Assembly (NCBI RefSeq): GCF_001281525.1 | Contig: NZ_LGCI01000009.1 | Span: forward strand, 115,103 to 179,102 | DNA from: Lysinibacillus macroides | GTDB taxonomy: Bacteria > Bacillota > Bacilli > Bacillales_A > Planococcaceae | Length of the DNA stretch: 64,000 nt | Direction of reading: 5' to 3' | In this document: positions 8,564-17,101 of the stretch, piece by piece | Numbering within the stretch: the stretch's first letter is position 1 | Layout of the letters: every line of letters begins with the position of its first letter | The notes under the pieces: generated by a model | The model's input: only the letters and a program-made list of their open reading frames with translations | What the model was told of the DNA's origin: nothing | The model's database searches: none | Made by a program: the position numbers and the translations under genes

Positions 8564-10011
8564 TGCATTGGCAAGTTGTATTTCCATTGGTATTATTTTT
8601 AATGATTATTTTTGGCATTGGTATTTGGGCTAATCAGCATATTCGCTCTTCCAATTCATTCTTGCAGGAGTATTTTCTTGGCGGCCGTGAAATGGGCGGC
8701 TTTATCCTTGCGATGACGATGATTGCGACATACGGCAGTGCAAGTAGCTTTATCGGGGGACCCGGTGTAGCCTATATAAAGGGTCTTGGTTGGGTATTAC
8801 TGGCAATGGCACAGTTGCCTGCGGGGTATTTTGTGCTGATGATACTAGGGAAGAAATTTGCGATTCTTGCTCGCCGCTATCAAGCTATTACATTAATTGA
8901 CTTTTTGCGTGAACGCTATCAAAGCCATACCATTGTGATCGTATCGGCTATTAGTATTATTGTCTTTTTATTTTCTGCGATGATGGCGCAATGGGTAGGT
9001 GGGGCGCGTTTAATTGAGTCATTAACAGGCTTAAGCTACACAGCGGCACTTTTTATTTTTGCGATTTCTGTTTTAGTTTATGTAATTATTGGTGGCTTTC
9101 GAGCTGTTGCCTTAACAGACACTGTCCAGGGTACAATTATGGTGATTGGGACAATTATTTTATTAATCGGTACCATTGTGGCAGGGGGTGGCATCGACAA
9201 TATTATGGCCTCACTCGTTGCTGAAAACCCTAATTTTGTATCGCCATTTGGGGCAGAGGGTGATTTAACACCGCTCTATGTGTCAACATTTTGGATTTTA
9301 ATTGGCGTAGGTGTTGTAGGGCTTCCGCAAATTGCTGTACGTGCGATGAGCTACAAGGATTCAAAAAGCATGCACCTTGCGATTATCATTGGCACGGTTG
9401 CCATAGGGACAATTATGTTTGGGATGCATTTAATTGGTGTTTTAGCAAGACCTGTCTTACCGGGGATTGAAATTGGCGATAAGGTGATGCCATTACTAAC
9501 ATTAAAGGTGCTACCGCCATTTTTAGCGGGCATTGTACTAGCTGCACCAATGGCGGCTACAATGTCAACAGTCAATGCGCTATTAATGCTTGTGAGTTCA
9601 ACAGTTGTGAAGGATATTTATTTAAATTATATAAAACCAGCAGCGAACGATACAGAGATTAAACGGGTAAGCTTTATCGTTACAACGGTGATTGGTTTAG
9701 CGGTTATTCTCTTTGCGCTGAATCCACCAGACTTTTTAATTTGGCTAAATTTATTTGCCTTTGGTGGGCTAGAGGCAGTCTTTATATGGTCAGTTGTGCT
9801 AGGGCTGTATTGGAAAAAGGCAAATAAATATGGAGCAATTGCCTCCATGATTGCGGGAATGACCTTATATATTGTCATTGATCGATGCTATCCTTCCGTT
9901 TTTGGCATGCATACGGTGACGATTCCCATTATGGCATCCTTGCTTATTTTTGTCAGCGTTAGTTTGCTGACCCATCATAAAGTGAAAGATACAGCGCTCA
10001 TCATTGAATAA
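8563..10011 (+). CDS. panF: Sodium/pantothenate symporter
   Basis: A 482-residue member of the sodium:solute symporter (SSS) family with about 13 membrane segments. The signature features are the FLGGREMGGFILAMTMIATYGSASSFIGGPG stretch of helix 1-2 and the AAPMAATMSTVNALLMLVSS sodium-site helix. It imports pantothenate, the precursor of coenzyme A, with Na+. The assignment to PanF over other SSS members rests on these motifs and on the coupled yhdT gene in front (1-base overlap). The gene ends in a shared terminator facing the TSUP gene. Confidence 0.9.
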   Translation: MHWQVVFPLVLFLMIIFGIGIWANQHIRSSNSFLQEYFLGGREMGGFILAMTMIATYGSASSFIGGPGVAYIKGLGWVLLAMAQLPAGYFVLMILGKKFAILARRYQAITLIDFLRERYQSHTIVIVSAISIIVFLFSAMMAQWVGGARLIESLTGLSYTAALFIFAISVLVYVIIGGFRAVALTDTVQGTIMVIGTIILLIGTIVAGGGIDNIMASLVAENPNFVSPFGAEGDLTPLYVSTFWILIGVGVVGLPQIAVRAMSYKDSKSMHLAIIIGTVAIGTIMFGMHLIGVLARPVLPGIEIGDKVMPLLTLKVLPPFLAGIVLAAPMAATMSTVNALLMLVSSTVVKDIYLNYIKPAANDTEIKRVSFIVTTVIGLAVILFALNPPDFLIWLNLFAFGGLEAVFIWSVVLGLYWKKANKYGAIASMIAGMTLYIVIDRCYPSVFGMHTVTIPIMASLLIFVSVSLLTHHKVKDTALIIE

Positions 10012-10012
10012 A

Positions 10013-10046
10013 AAAATGCCGTAGAATAAGCTTCTGCGGCATTTTT
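10013..10046. terminator. Bidirectional terminator between panF and TSUP gene
   Basis: AAATGCCG...CGGCATTT with an internal AGAA/TTCT extension and one mismatch gives a long hairpin flanked by A-runs 5' and TTTTT 3', so it can stop transcription both ways. It overlaps the last codon of the minus-strand gene. Confidence 0.82.
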
Positions 10047-10812
10047 ATGTTAGATAATCATAGGCATTTTTGGCGAGCAGTGTGATCGTTACAACAATAA
10101 ACAGTATACGAACAAAGCCGCTTCCTTTTTGAATCGCTAGGCGTGACCCAACCACAGCCCCTGCAATTTGTGCAATTCCCATGACAAGACCATAGACATA
10201 ATGAATTTGCCCTAAGTAAGCAAACATACAAAGACCTGCGACATTGCTTGCTAAATTTAAAAACTTTGCATTGCCCGCAGCCTTTAAAAAATCAAAGCCT
10301 ACCAATAAAAAGCTAAAAATTAAAAAAGAGCCTGTCCCAGGACCAAGAAATCCATCATAAAAGCCAATGCTAAATAATAAAGCCATGAACAATAGTAAAT
10401 GCGTGCGCGAAAGAGTTTTCACGGCTGCTATAGCGCCCCAATCCTTTTTAAAGATTGTATAAACTGCCACAGCCGCCAGCATCACAAGCATTAATGGCTT
10501 TAACAGTGCTGGGTTGATTAAATGCACAGTCCACGCACCGAACAATGAGCCAATAAAGGCAAGTGGGAAATATTTAAGAACAGGGCGAATCTCAAGCTGC
10601 CCAGAGCGATAAAAGGAAATAGTGGAGGTAAGCGAACCCATCGAGCCAGCAAGCTTATTCGTTGCAACAGCAGCAGCTGGATTTAGCCCAGCAAATAGTA
10701 AAGCGGGTAATGAAATTAAGCCACCGCCACCTACAACAGAATCGATAAAGGCTGCTAAAAAACCAAAGGCAATTAATAAAAGAAAAATATGTATATCCAT
10801 ATCGAAAAACAT
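10045..10812 (-). CDS. TSUP family transporter (TauE/SafE, YfcA-like)
   Basis: A 255-residue membrane protein with about eight helices and the TSUP duplicated motif: FLAAFIDSVVGGGGLISLPALL in the first half and GFYDGFLGPGTGSFLIFSF in the second. Family members move sulfite, sulfoacetate or other small organosulfur anions, or remain unassigned (YfcA type). It is divergent from a TrmB-type regulator. The 40-bp perfect hairpin palindrome between them overlaps this gene's upstream region and ribosome site (AGGTGTC), so it is very probably controlled by that regulator. The substrate cannot be read from sequence. Confidence 0.88.
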   Translation of the reverse strand: MFFDMDIHIFLLLIAFGFLAAFIDSVVGGGGLISLPALLFAGLNPAAAVATNKLAGSMGSLTSTISFYRSGQLEIRPVLKYFPLAFIGSLFGAWTVHLINPALLKPLMLVMLAAVAVYTIFKKDWGAIAAVKTLSRTHLLLFMALLFSIGFYDGFLGPGTGSFLIFSFLLVGFDFLKAAGNAKFLNLASNVAGLCMFAYLGQIHYVYGLVMGIAQIAGAVVGSRLAIQKGSGFVRILFIVVTITLLAKNAYDYLT

Positions 10813-10822
10813 GATGACACCT

Positions 10823-10862
10823 CATTAAATTAGTTACTACTAGAATAGTAACTAATTTAATG
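10823..10862. promoter_or_regulatory. Perfect 17-bp inverted repeat, candidate TrmB-type operator
   Basis: CATTAAATTAGTTACTA and its exact reverse complement are separated by CTAGAA. It abuts the TSUP gene start (start codon at 10812) and lies just upstream of a TATAAT (10890-10895) for the regulator gene. The inner GTTACTA...TAGTAAC is the likely recognition core. Confidence 0.65.
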
Positions 10863-10915
10863 AATACTGTAAACCCTTCATTTTTCGTCTATAATAAGAG
10901 CAATGGAGGGATTTG

Positions 10916-11698
10916 ATGGAGGAATTAATCGCCCAATTAAAAGAGCTAGGCTTTACTGAATATGAAGCAAAGGCTTATACAGCCCTGGTACAGCATAGCC
11001 ATGTAAATGCCTATCAGGTTAGTAAAAATTCAGGAATACCACGTGCTAGAGTTTATGATATTTTAACAGGTCTTGTTGACAAAGGGATTGTGCTTAAGGA
11101 GGAAACAGCCGAGCAAACCATATATGCTGCGCTACCTGTCGCGGTTTTTTTACAGCAAATGCAGCAGCGTTGGCAAGCTAGTTTTACATCCATTGGTATA
11201 AAATTAGCCAAATTAGAATCAAAGGAGCAAGAAGTGGAGCATAAAGTAGTGATGCTAAAGGGCAAGGAGGCGATTGTCAACTATTGTCAATCACTGCTCC
11301 AAAATGCTAAGCAGAAAGTGCTGTTATCAATGTGGGAAGATATGTATGAGGCGTTATATGAAGACATTCAAGAGGCAGAGCAGCGTGTACCGATTCATGG
11401 CATTACCTTCTATGTGGAAAATCCAATTGCTACATTAGAACAGCATCGCATGACACGCTATACACAAAAGCCCTCCACACCGCATTGGTTTATTATTTCC
11501 GTAGATGGACAGCAAATGATTTATGGACATGTACCATCTACTCAGGAAATCGCCTTTATTACAACGGATCCTGTTCATATTTATTTGCTGGAGGATTATA
11601 TTTGGCATGATGTACTGGTCAATCGTTTAATCAAGCGCGATGATCAAGCATTGGAGGAGTGGATTACAAAAGAGCGACAAGCCTTTTTCCTAGATTAG
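10916..11698 (+). CDS. TrmB-family transcriptional regulator
   Basis: A regulator of about 260 residues. The N-terminal winged helix (LKELGFTEYEAKAYTALVQ, then SGIPRARVYDILTGLVDKG) is the TrmB/Sugar_tran_reg signature. It is followed by a short coiled segment and an effector domain of the TrmB_C-like phospholipase-D-related fold (VVMLKGKEAIVNYCQSLL...). TrmB proteins usually bind a transporter's substrate. I chose ATG 10916, five bases after GGAGGG; a TTG three bases upstream is possible. It is divergent from a TSUP exporter over a perfect palindrome, which predicts local control of that exporter. A bidirectional terminator follows. Confidence 0.88.
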   Translation: MEELIAQLKELGFTEYEAKAYTALVQHSHVNAYQVSKNSGIPRARVYDILTGLVDKGIVLKEETAEQTIYAALPVAVFLQQMQQRWQASFTSIGIKLAKLESKEQEVEHKVVMLKGKEAIVNYCQSLLQNAKQKVLLSMWEDMYEALYEDIQEAEQRVPIHGITFYVENPIATLEQHRMTRYTQKPSTPHWFIISVDGQQMIYGHVPSTQEIAFITTDPVHIYLLEDYIWHDVLVNRLIKRDDQALEEWITKERQAFFLD

Positions 11699-11716
11699 AG
11701 CTCTAGCGTATAAGCA

Positions 11717-11756
11717 AAAAAAGTGAAATCCCTATTGCAAGAGATTTCACTTTTTC
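11717..11756. terminator. Bidirectional terminator
   Basis: AAAAAGTGAAATC / GATTTCACTTTTT, a perfect 13-bp stem with A-run and T-run at its ends, separates the convergent TrmB regulator and GIY-YIG gene. Confidence 0.88.
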
Positions 11757-12137
11757 TTAATAAAATACTTTATCGATATTGTATTTGGAGCGGAAGACAT
11801 TGATGGCGTATGTTTCGTAAATATCGCGTTCCATTGGATCTTCTATTTCATACACTTCAATTTTAAAAATTTCATCACGGTGGTTTTTCACAGGTGATAC
11901 ATTGTCTTCAAAATGCTTTTTAATGCGTTGACGGATTTTACGGGCCTTTCCAACAAATAAAAGTTCATTTTTTTCATTATAAAATAAGAAAATGCCGCCA
12001 TTTTCGCGTGTGATTTTATGGAAATCAATAAATCCATGGTAAGGTGTAATCGGCACATCACCAGGCTTTAGATCTTGCTCACGTTGACGAATGACTACAT
12101 CTGGCTTTGGAAATTCAATTTTAATCAAGCTATTCAC
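11757..12137 (-). CDS. GIY-YIG nuclease family protein (YurQ/UvrC N-domain-like)
   Basis: A small stand-alone GIY-YIG domain protein of about 125 residues. The core reads GGIFLFYNEKNELLFVGKARKIRQRIKKHF, so the eponymous motifs are GIF and FVG, followed by the catalytic arginine helix. A late E (MERDIYETYAINVFRSKYN) fits the metal-binding glutamate. Related to the N-terminal nuclease of UvrC and annotated in Bacillales as a nucleotide-excision-repair-like endonuclease; its actual substrate is unknown. The start is uncertain: GTG 12137 (behind GAGAGGAAC) or TTG 12128 suit better than the ATG at 12191, which has no ribosome site. Confidence 0.78.
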   Translation of the reverse strand: MNSLIKIEFPKPDVVIRQREQDLKPGDVPITPYHGFIDFHKITRENGGIFLFYNEKNELLFVGKARKIRQRIKKHFEDNVSPVKNHRDEIFKIEVYEIEDPMERDIYETYAINVFRSKYNIDKVFY

Positions 12138-12206
12138 GTTCCTCTCTATCCCTAAAGCTTTATGATACCATACTAATGGTATGTTTACCATAAAGGGAAA
12201 TTTTAT

Positions 12207-14021
12207 TTATAAATTTGTTTCCCACTCACACCTCACCCGACTATAGCTATAAAAAATAAACTGAATGACAAAGAACACAATTACCACAAGCCCTAGCTTC
12301 TGCATATAATCCCATGTATTTGGGAATCGGTGAAAAAATAGATAGAAATAGTACGAGACAAGCATGACGCTTAAGAAGAAAGGGGTGAAGAAGAGGATAC
12401 GTAGCTCATTGCGAATGAGTTGCTTTTTCTCTCTTCTACGTAAACCGATGCGCTCTAAAGATTGCATATATTCTTTTTGTGCTGGTAGGTCAGAAAGTAC
12501 TTTGTAAAAAAGCACGATGCCGCTTGCAAGTACGAATAGCAGACCGATAAAGCTTGCGATAAATAGAGCTAAGCCTGTACGCTGAAAATCGCTTTCGAGT
12601 TCAAGCTCTTTGGAAGCGGGTTCGTACTGTGATGGGATTTGATCTACTTTATTGATGCTCTTTAGCTTTTCTTCATAAGCTAATGCCTCGGCTTTGCTTA
12701 CCTTATGCCCCAACTTATGCACTGTAAAGATATCTCCTTGATAAATACTTGGGTCATCGACTACAAGGATTTCCTGTATATTATAGCCAAATAAGCTGCT
12801 GTTTGTGACAGCACGTGATAGATGTTGAACATCTTTTAATACTGTGCCGTTCCATTTTATAGGTGTTTTAAATGGTTTAAGCTCTTTGTCATTTCGAATA
12901 AGGGCAGGTGTGGTGATTTTTTCATGCATATAGTTTTCATATTGTGTTTTTGATACGACAATAATATCGAGTGGCTTTCCCCATTCGCCTTGAATCTGCC
13001 TTGCATAGTTGTCTACCACAAAATCGAATGTTTCGCTTTGTTCATCAAGCCCTTGCCAATCTTTTGATGTGACATACATATAAGAAGCTGGATTACTAGC
13101 GTCGTTCATTTCTTCTGTCGAGGCATATAGGACATACGCAAGCCCTATAAATACAATAGAGCCACCTAGCATAATCATCACCAGATACAGCGTTGTTTGG
13201 AAAGCACGTAGGCGATGTGTAACATTTGATAAGGTCAACATCAGGCGTTGGTAGAATAATGGAAATATCTTCATTATACGCTTCATAACTAACAGACCTG
13301 CACCAATCATGAAATAAGGTGTAAGCAACGTAAGGGCAATAGCAATTTTAAGTAATGTTTCATGCCTATTCTCCATCGCATAAGGAACTACCCATAAACT
13401 GCCAACAAATAAAAGGATGCTGATGAACCCTAGAAGGTAGCTGCCCTTTGTTGCATCTTTGAGCGTTTTTGCACGGATTAATTGGACCAGCGCTAGACGT
13501 TTGATATAAAGCGCACTAAGGAAAAATGTGACCATCATAATACTTAAAAAGATGGCGATGGTGATGCTGAAAGAGGCTGTATTCAATTGAAATGTTAATT
13601 CAGGAATACGTATAAATTGCTGGAAGCCTAAATAAAATAGCTTGCCGAATACGATGCCTGCTAACAAGCCTGTTGCAAGTGAAATGCCTGTAATCATCAA
13701 TTGCTCAAAGCTAAGTAAGCGAATTACTTGCTTGGATGTCATGCCCAAAGTAATGTATGTACCCAATTCCTGTCCACGATATTTCAAAAAAGATACAGCA
13801 GCGTAGGTAATAAAGAGAACTGAAAATGCGACTACCATGCCAAGTGCGAGCTGTAAGTTTTGATAATAGCTTGGTTTTAGTGTTTGGATGATGGCTTCAT
13901 TATACAGTAGGCTCGCGAATAAAAAGAGCAGTGTCACAATCAGCGCATAGACAATATAGATGGAAATGTACTTACGTGCATGGAATAGCATATTTTTCTT
14001 CATGATGCCTTGAAAATTCAA
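12207..14021 (-). CDS. FtsX-like ABC transporter permease, BceB-type
   Basis: A 604-residue permease of the bacitracin/lantibiotic export-and-sensing class. It has an FtsX block near the N-terminus (SVLFITYAAVSFLKYRGQELGTYITLGMTSKQVIRL), ten predicted helices and a large extracytoplasmic domain of about 190 residues (roughly 305-490) between helices 7 and 8, the hallmark of BceB proteins. These permeases pull peptide antibiotics off lipid II-cycle intermediates and pass flux information to the partner kinase. It overlaps the ATPase gene by four bases and closes the four-gene module. Slightly shorter than BceB of B. subtilis (about 640). Ligand unknown. Confidence 0.9.
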   Translation of the reverse strand: MNFQGIMKKNMLFHARKYISIYIVYALIVTLLFLFASLLYNEAIIQTLKPSYYQNLQLALGMVVAFSVLFITYAAVSFLKYRGQELGTYITLGMTSKQVIRLLSFEQLMITGISLATGLLAGIVFGKLFYLGFQQFIRIPELTFQLNTASFSITIAIFLSIMMVTFFLSALYIKRLALVQLIRAKTLKDATKGSYLLGFISILLFVGSLWVVPYAMENRHETLLKIAIALTLLTPYFMIGAGLLVMKRIMKIFPLFYQRLMLTLSNVTHRLRAFQTTLYLVMIMLGGSIVFIGLAYVLYASTEEMNDASNPASYMYVTSKDWQGLDEQSETFDFVVDNYARQIQGEWGKPLDIIVVSKTQYENYMHEKITTPALIRNDKELKPFKTPIKWNGTVLKDVQHLSRAVTNSSLFGYNIQEILVVDDPSIYQGDIFTVHKLGHKVSKAEALAYEEKLKSINKVDQIPSQYEPASKELELESDFQRTGLALFIASFIGLLFVLASGIVLFYKVLSDLPAQKEYMQSLERIGLRRREKKQLIRNELRILFFTPFFLSVMLVSYYFYLFFHRFPNTWDYMQKLGLVVIVFFVIQFIFYSYSRVRCEWETNL

Positions 14022-14770
14022 TCTTTTGCACCACCAATCGCGCTCTGTACTTCTAAAATACGATCAAAAAATTGTGTGTGATTGCCATTAGATACAATGG
14101 TCATTTCTAGTCTGCCGTCTTTCATAAAAATAATTTTTTTACAGAATGAGGCGGAAAAGGCGTCGTGTGTGACCAGAACGATTGTATTTGCCAATTCATT
14201 GTTTAAGCGCTCAAGCATCAGCATTAAATCGTTGGCTGATTTTGAATCTAAATTGCCTGTTGGTTCATCCGCAAAAATAACGGCTGGTTCTGTAATTAAT
14301 GCACGTGCGGCTGCCACGCGCTGCTTTTGTCCACCTGATATTTGAGCAGGGGCATTGTCAGCGATACGGGCAATATTTAGGTAGTTCATTAATTCTCGCG
14401 TTTTTTGTTCAACGATTTTAGGGTGCTGACGGTCTAAAATAAGGGGTAGTCCTATATTTTCTTTAACAGAAAGGCTGTCGAGTAAGTTGAAATCCTGAAA
14501 AATATATCCTAATTTTCCCCTGCGAAATAAAGCCATTTTATCCTTTGATAACTTTGTGATATCGGTATTAGCAATAGTAATTTCGCCTGATGTCACAGGT
14601 TCAATGCCTGCAAGCATATTTAATAATGTTGTTTTCCCAGAGCCTGAGGCGCCCATAATGCCGATAAATTCTCCCGTTTCGATTGTGAGCGAGATGCCAT
14701 CCACCGCTTTGACGATTGCTGCGCCAGGAAAGGCTTGGTAATGCTTTGTTAGTTTTTGGACTGTAATCAT
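14018..14770 (-). CDS. ABC transporter ATP-binding protein, BceA-type
   Basis: A 250-residue cytoplasmic ATPase of the MacB/LolD/BceA class. Walker A GASGSGKTTLLN (about 40-51), Q-loop YIFQDFNLLD, signature ISGGQKQRVAAARAL, Walker B VIFADEPTGNLDS and the switch histidine VTHD are all intact. It powers the FtsX-like permease encoded immediately downstream (4-base overlap). The ATG follows GGAGTGAC. A 68-bp gap to the kinase gene has no clear terminator, so one transcript is plausible, though in B. subtilis bceAB also has its own promoter. Confidence 0.93.
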   Translation of the reverse strand: MITVQKLTKHYQAFPGAAIVKAVDGISLTIETGEFIGIMGASGSGKTTLLNMLAGIEPVTSGEITIANTDITKLSKDKMALFRRGKLGYIFQDFNLLDSLSVKENIGLPLILDRQHPKIVEQKTRELMNYLNIARIADNAPAQISGGQKQRVAAARALITEPAVIFADEPTGNLDSKSANDLMLMLERLNNELANTIVLVTHDAFSASFCKKIIFMKDGRLEMTIVSNGNHTQFFDRILEVQSAIGGAKD

Positions 14771-14838
14771 TGTCAGTCACTCCTTTCACTTTTAGCTTAT
14801 CGCAGGTGCAACTTTTCTACATAGTGAATTTCGTGACC

Positions 14839-15774
14839 TTATCTTTCATTTTCGAAAGATAACATGGCGGTTGTGCCATTTTCTGATGTGATTGTAAGTT
14901 GATGATGTAATTTATCGGCAATTTGCTTCGCTAAAAACAGTCCGACACCTGAGGAATTGCGGTAAAGTCGTCCATTTTGTCCTGTGAAAAAGGGATCAAA
15001 AATACGTGGTAAATCTTCCTTTGGAATGCCTAATCCTGTGTCTTTGATATAAAGCTGCTTGCCCTCATTGCAAATCAATATTGTTTGCCCATTTTTACTA
15101 TATTTCACGGCATTTGTGAGAAGCTGTGTAATCAAAAACTTGCACCATTTTTCGTCTGTATAAATAATTTCCTCTGTTAGCGAAACTTTAGGGAAAATGC
15201 CTTCATAAATAAAGAGCGTTTTATTGTCCCTTAATACAGCTTCAAGTATTGCTTTTATAGTGGTTTGCTTTGCCATATAATCCTGTACAAAGTCAGCAAG
15301 CCGTAGCATTTGCAGGCACTGTTCTAAATTATGGGCCATTTTCTCGCTTTCTTTTAGGATATCCTCCTTTGCCTGTGTATGGTTGCTCTCACTTGCTAGT
15401 TGGATAACGTTTACCGAAACTTTTAAATTATGAATCCACTGTGAAATAATAGCGAGCTGTTCTTCGGCTTGTAGGCTTTGTCGATTGAGCTTGTTACGGT
15501 ATTGCTGATGCACTTCTTGCAATGCTTGAATCGCAATATGCGTATTTTTTACCATAGTGCCTGCCTTAGCACTTGCTAAGTTTTGTTCAAATTGCCATAG
15601 CTTCATTGCTTGTATCACGAGTGCAATGATAAGCAAAAAACTGCTTAACACAAAGGGATACCAAGTTTCCGTTAATGTGCCGTATAAATAAAAATACAGT
15701 GTGAGCATTGCTGTATTAATAAAGTACAGCAAAATAAACCATTTGCTATTTTGCCATAGGCGGTGTAAAAACAT
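14839..15774 (-). CDS. Intramembrane-sensing histidine kinase, BceS-type
   Basis: A 311-residue sensor kinase. Two helices (about 11-30 and 40-58) are separated by a very short loop (GTLTETWY), so it has no real sensor domain and should read the ABC permease. The H-box is WIHNLKVSVNVIQLA, where the usual HxxKTP proline is replaced. The ATPase domain has the N-box LLTNAVKYSKNG and the G-boxes DTGLGIPKEDLPRIFDPFF and SSGVGLFLAKQIADKL. I chose ATG 15774 (AGAGGAG seven bases before it); it starts inside the response-regulator gene, overlapping by 29 bp. An upstream in-frame ATG at 15810 lacks a ribosome site. Confidence 0.9.
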   Translation of the reverse strand: MFLHRLWQNSKWFILLYFINTAMLTLYFYLYGTLTETWYPFVLSSFLLIIALVIQAMKLWQFEQNLASAKAGTMVKNTHIAIQALQEVHQQYRNKLNRQSLQAEEQLAIISQWIHNLKVSVNVIQLASESNHTQAKEDILKESEKMAHNLEQCLQMLRLADFVQDYMAKQTTIKAILEAVLRDNKTLFIYEGIFPKVSLTEEIIYTDEKWCKFLITQLLTNAVKYSKNGQTILICNEGKQLYIKDTGLGIPKEDLPRIFDPFFTGQNGRLYRNSSGVGLFLAKQIADKLHHQLTITSENGTTAMLSFENER

Positions 15775-16423
15775 AGCCGACTCCTCTTTTCGTGACAAAT
15801 GCATCCACAATTTGTAAGGATTTTAGCTTGATTTTCAAGCGTGTCATATTAACGGACAGCGTATTATCATCGACAAAATGCCCATCATCCCAAAGCGCTG
15901 TTAGCAAATCTTCTCTTGTGATGACCGTGTGAGGGCTTTGCATAAATAGCTTCATTAATTTAAACTCATTTTTACTAAGCTCTAACACCTCTGTATGATA
16001 GGAAAGTTCCATTTTATCACAGTTTAAGACAAGCGCATCAATGGCTAACTGTGTTGTTTGTGGGGTTGCTCTGCGTAGTACCGCCTCGATTTTGGCAAGC
16101 AAAATGCCCATGCTAAAGGGCTTCGTCATATAATCATCAGCCCCTTGCGTAATACCCCGAATTTGCTCAGATTCATCACTTCTTGCTGATAAAATAATCA
16201 AGGGAGTTGTCAGACGTTTACGCAAAATTTTTGTATAAAAAAAGCCATCATATTGTGGCAAATTAATATCCAATAAAATTAAATCAGGCTGAATTTCTTC
16301 AATTTGCATAAGCACATCGCCAAACTCATCAATTAAAAAAACCGTATATTGGTTGGCTTGTAAATATTCCTTGATGTATTTTTTTAACAGCTCATCATCT
16401 TCAACTACTGCGATTTTTGTCAT
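15746..16423 (-). CDS. OmpR/PhoB-family response regulator, BceR-type
   Basis: A 225-residue two-component regulator. The receiver domain has the acidic pair VVEDDE, the phospho-acceptor in LILLDINLPQYDG and the lysine in MTKPFSMG; the C-terminal winged helix (Trans_reg_C) spans about residues 130-222 (FKLMKLFMQSP...TLSVNMTRLKIKLK). It should activate the adjacent ABC transporter genes on antibiotic stress. I chose ATG 16423, six bases after GAGGTG; the upstream ATG 16438 is less well placed. First gene of the module, overlapping the kinase. Confidence 0.93.
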   Translation of the reverse strand: MTKIAVVEDDELLKKYIKEYLQANQYTVFLIDEFGDVLMQIEEIQPDLILLDINLPQYDGFFYTKILRKRLTTPLIILSARSDESEQIRGITQGADDYMTKPFSMGILLAKIEAVLRRATPQTTQLAIDALVLNCDKMELSYHTEVLELSKNEFKLMKLFMQSPHTVITREDLLTALWDDGHFVDDNTLSVNMTRLKIKLKSLQIVDAFVTKRGVGYVFTPPMAK

Positions 16424-16471
16424 GGTTTCACCTCGCATTAATGATACACTATAAAGACATTTCCTCCTACA

Positions 16472-16873
16472 GTGAAAAGGTTAAGAAACACGTTCGATGA
16501 GAAATACACAGATCTCCTGTCGCACCATCTCTTTCTTTTCGTTCCTGTAGTAAAGCCTATGAATGATGGCACACCGTATGTTATCAATTATATTGATGAT
16601 TTTAATAAGCAGTTTTTACCGAATAGGGAGGGGCATATTACAATCGAGGAGCTTGAGAAATGGTTGAAATGGCGCACTTTCCCTCCTACTCGTGCTAATG
16701 CGGCTGAATTGTTGGAAAGTCTTGGTATGCAGGCGTTTAATCGGTGGGGTATTGTGCGAAAAACGCATGGGGTGATGGCGGATGATGAAATTTGGTTGCG
16801 ATTTGATGGAGAAACATTAACACATAGAGATGTTTGTTTGCGAAAAAACCTTTATTATCCTGAAGAAGCTTAA
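16472..16873 (+). CDS. Hypothetical protein, 133 aa, start uncertain
   Basis: I do not recognise this protein. It is soluble, without a signal peptide, and has a charged C-terminal half (ADDEIWLRFDGETLTHRDVC). The only upstream start in frame is GTG 16472, which lacks a ribosome site; the next in-frame ATG (16559) also has none, so the gene may be 5'-truncated or a relic. Codon use after about 16560 looks coding and the frame stays open for 133 codons. It sits between the Bce-type module (divergent) and the Wadjet operon, and a long hairpin 86 bp downstream could end its transcript. Confidence 0.5.
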   Translation: MKRLRNTFDEKYTDLLSHHLFLFVPVVKPMNDGTPYVINYIDDFNKQFLPNREGHITIEELEKWLKWRTFPPTRANAAELLESLGMQAFNRWGIVRKTHGVMADDEIWLRFDGETLTHRDVCLRKNLYYPEEA

Positions 16874-16958
16874 TGCATAGCAACGAGCGAAAATGGATGA
16901 GGTAACACGCTGAAATTTGCAATTTGTGTTAACCTTGCTGTATTTTTTGAGCATGATT

Positions 16959-17009
16959 ACTAAAAAGTCAATTTAGACCAAAAACTTTGGTCTAAATTGA
17001 CTTTTTAGT
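16959..17009. terminator. Perfect 24-bp hairpin upstream of jetA
   Basis: Arms 16959-16982 and 16986-17009 are exact reverse complements (starting ACTAAAAAGTCAATTT) with a 3-base formal loop. The distal arm contains CTTTTT. It can terminate transcripts entering the Wadjet operon from the left; a role in regulating the operon is also possible. It is longer and more perfect than the other terminators here. Confidence 0.6.
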
Positions 17010-17101
17010 TGATGGAGTATATACGCCACTTCGACAAATACTAGCATCTACCGCCTTTCTTCGCTACAATAAGGCTAAAATAAAAAGAAAGCAGGAGAAT
17101 T

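Noticed and set aside
16737..16922. 61-codon minus-strand frame opposite the hypothetical gene at 16472
   Set aside because: It has no ribosome site and overlaps the more coding-like plus-strand frame.
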